The notes under the pieces were generated by a model. It ran no database searches and was not told the origin of the DNA. It saw only the letters and a list, made by a program, of their open reading frames with translations. A DNA stretch of 50,152 nt from an uncultured Erysipelotrichaceae bacterium (GTDB lineage Bacteria > Bacillota_I > Bacilli_A > Erysipelotrichales > Erysipelotrichaceae): assembly GCA_949744505.1 (NCBI GenBank), contig CATJXY010000048.1:1-50152 (forward strand), in the 5' to 3' direction. Below are positions 50,092 to 50,152 of this stretch, piece after piece (positions within the stretch are counted from its first letter, which is position 1; the number at the start of each line of letters is the position of its first letter). The position numbers and the translations under genes were made by a program.

Positions 50092-50122
50092 AAAACTCGG
50101 CTTTTAAAATGCCCGAGTTTTT
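50092..50122 (-). terminator. Terminator of the partial minus-strand tRNA
   Basis: AAAACTCGG (50092-50100) pairs with CCGAGTTTT (50113-50121). The minus-strand reading continues into TTTTATTATTTTT. Confidence 0.85.
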
Positions 50123-50130
50123 TATCAATC

Positions 50131-50152
50131 TGGTGCCGCTGGTCAGAATCGA
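50131..50152 (-). tRNA. 3' end of a tRNA cut by the window edge
   Basis: On minus, the last bases of a T-loop (TCGATT), a T-stem strand CTGAC, acceptor strand CAGCGGC, discriminator A and CCA are visible. The anticodon lies outside the window, so the identity is not assigned. Confidence 0.75.

Noticed and set aside
1-50152. CRISPR arrays, insertion sequences, integrase genes or prophage
   Set aside because: I found no regularly spaced repeats, transposase or integrase motifs, or phage structural genes on either strand.

Overview
The window is a compact, AT-rich chromosomal segment from a low-GC Bacillota. TGA is used as an ordinary stop codon, ribosome binding sites are AGGAGG-like, and promoters are mostly TTGNNN-N16/17-TATAAT. 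A CcpA-type cre site and an HrcA-type CIRCE operator are both recognisable. Gene content and protein style (DUF951 next to ychF, DUF1836, mannose-family PTS, MATE pumps, class B sortase with a thioester adhesin) suggest an Erysipelotrichia-like gut or oral anaerobe. No rRNA or taxonomic marker is present, so that assignment is an inference. There is no prophage, insertion sequence or CRISPR array.

Layout. 22-537: six tRNAs on + (Val, Thr, Tyr, Gln, Lys, Gly). 645-3512: minus-strand genes: a GNAT / YfcE-like phosphodiesterase / TIM-barrel isomerase operon, then a PdaA-like deacetylase. 3683-6423: maf-ispF, then an unusual pair made of a degenerate ABC-ATPase-like protein and a multi-TM permease-like protein. 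6424-7325: a decayed stretch with an alpha/beta-hydrolase remnant, then a small XRE regulator. 7747-13005: rarA on minus, then dtd-folD-DUF951-ychF-gltD-like as one operon. 13121-15671: a complete mannose-family PTS (IIC-IID-IIA-IIB) with a cre site inside its promoter. 15774-24244: a membrane protein, a MATE pump, a Bax-inhibitor-1 gene under a CIRCE operator, a C-S lyase plus cystine-type ABC transporter operon, and pepF. 24370-31958: class B sortase, a 1763-residue thioester-domain/SpaA-repeat adhesin, and a cytosolic protein of unknown function. 32012-32361: three minus-strand tRNAs (Lys-CTT, Glu, Asn). 32440-32773: a gene-free block that folds into several hairpins, read here as a minus-strand small RNA divergent from an aminotransferase promoter. 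32854-43442: aminotransferase, cca, murI operon, flavin reductase, DUF1836-PLPBP pair, PAQR protein, pullulanase and a two-gene chromate transporter. 43552-50152: second MATE pump, SNF2 helicase, two zinc-ribbon proteins, an HD hydrolase and the 3' end of a minus-strand tRNA cut by the window edge.

How the genes fit together. Most are housekeeping: tRNA quality control (dtd, cca), one-carbon metabolism (folD), isoprenoid (ispF), cell wall (murI, pdaA-like), replication-stress repair (rarA) and PLP homeostasis. Sugar uptake by the PTS and glucan debranching by pullulanase point to carbohydrate use under catabolite repression. The patB-ABC operon links cystine or related thiol uptake to C-S bond cleavage. 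The sortase-adhesin locus is the main surface-interaction module.

The observations most worth following are: the CIRCE operator on the Bax-inhibitor-1 gene; the minus-strand structured RNA at about 32590-32708, whose strand is supported by G-U wobble pairs; the thioester adhesin that lacks a visible sorting signal although a class B sortase sits next to it; the Walker-less ABC-ATPase-like partner of a permease; and a perfect 24-bp palindrome between the Shine-Dalgarno sequence and the start codon of dtd.
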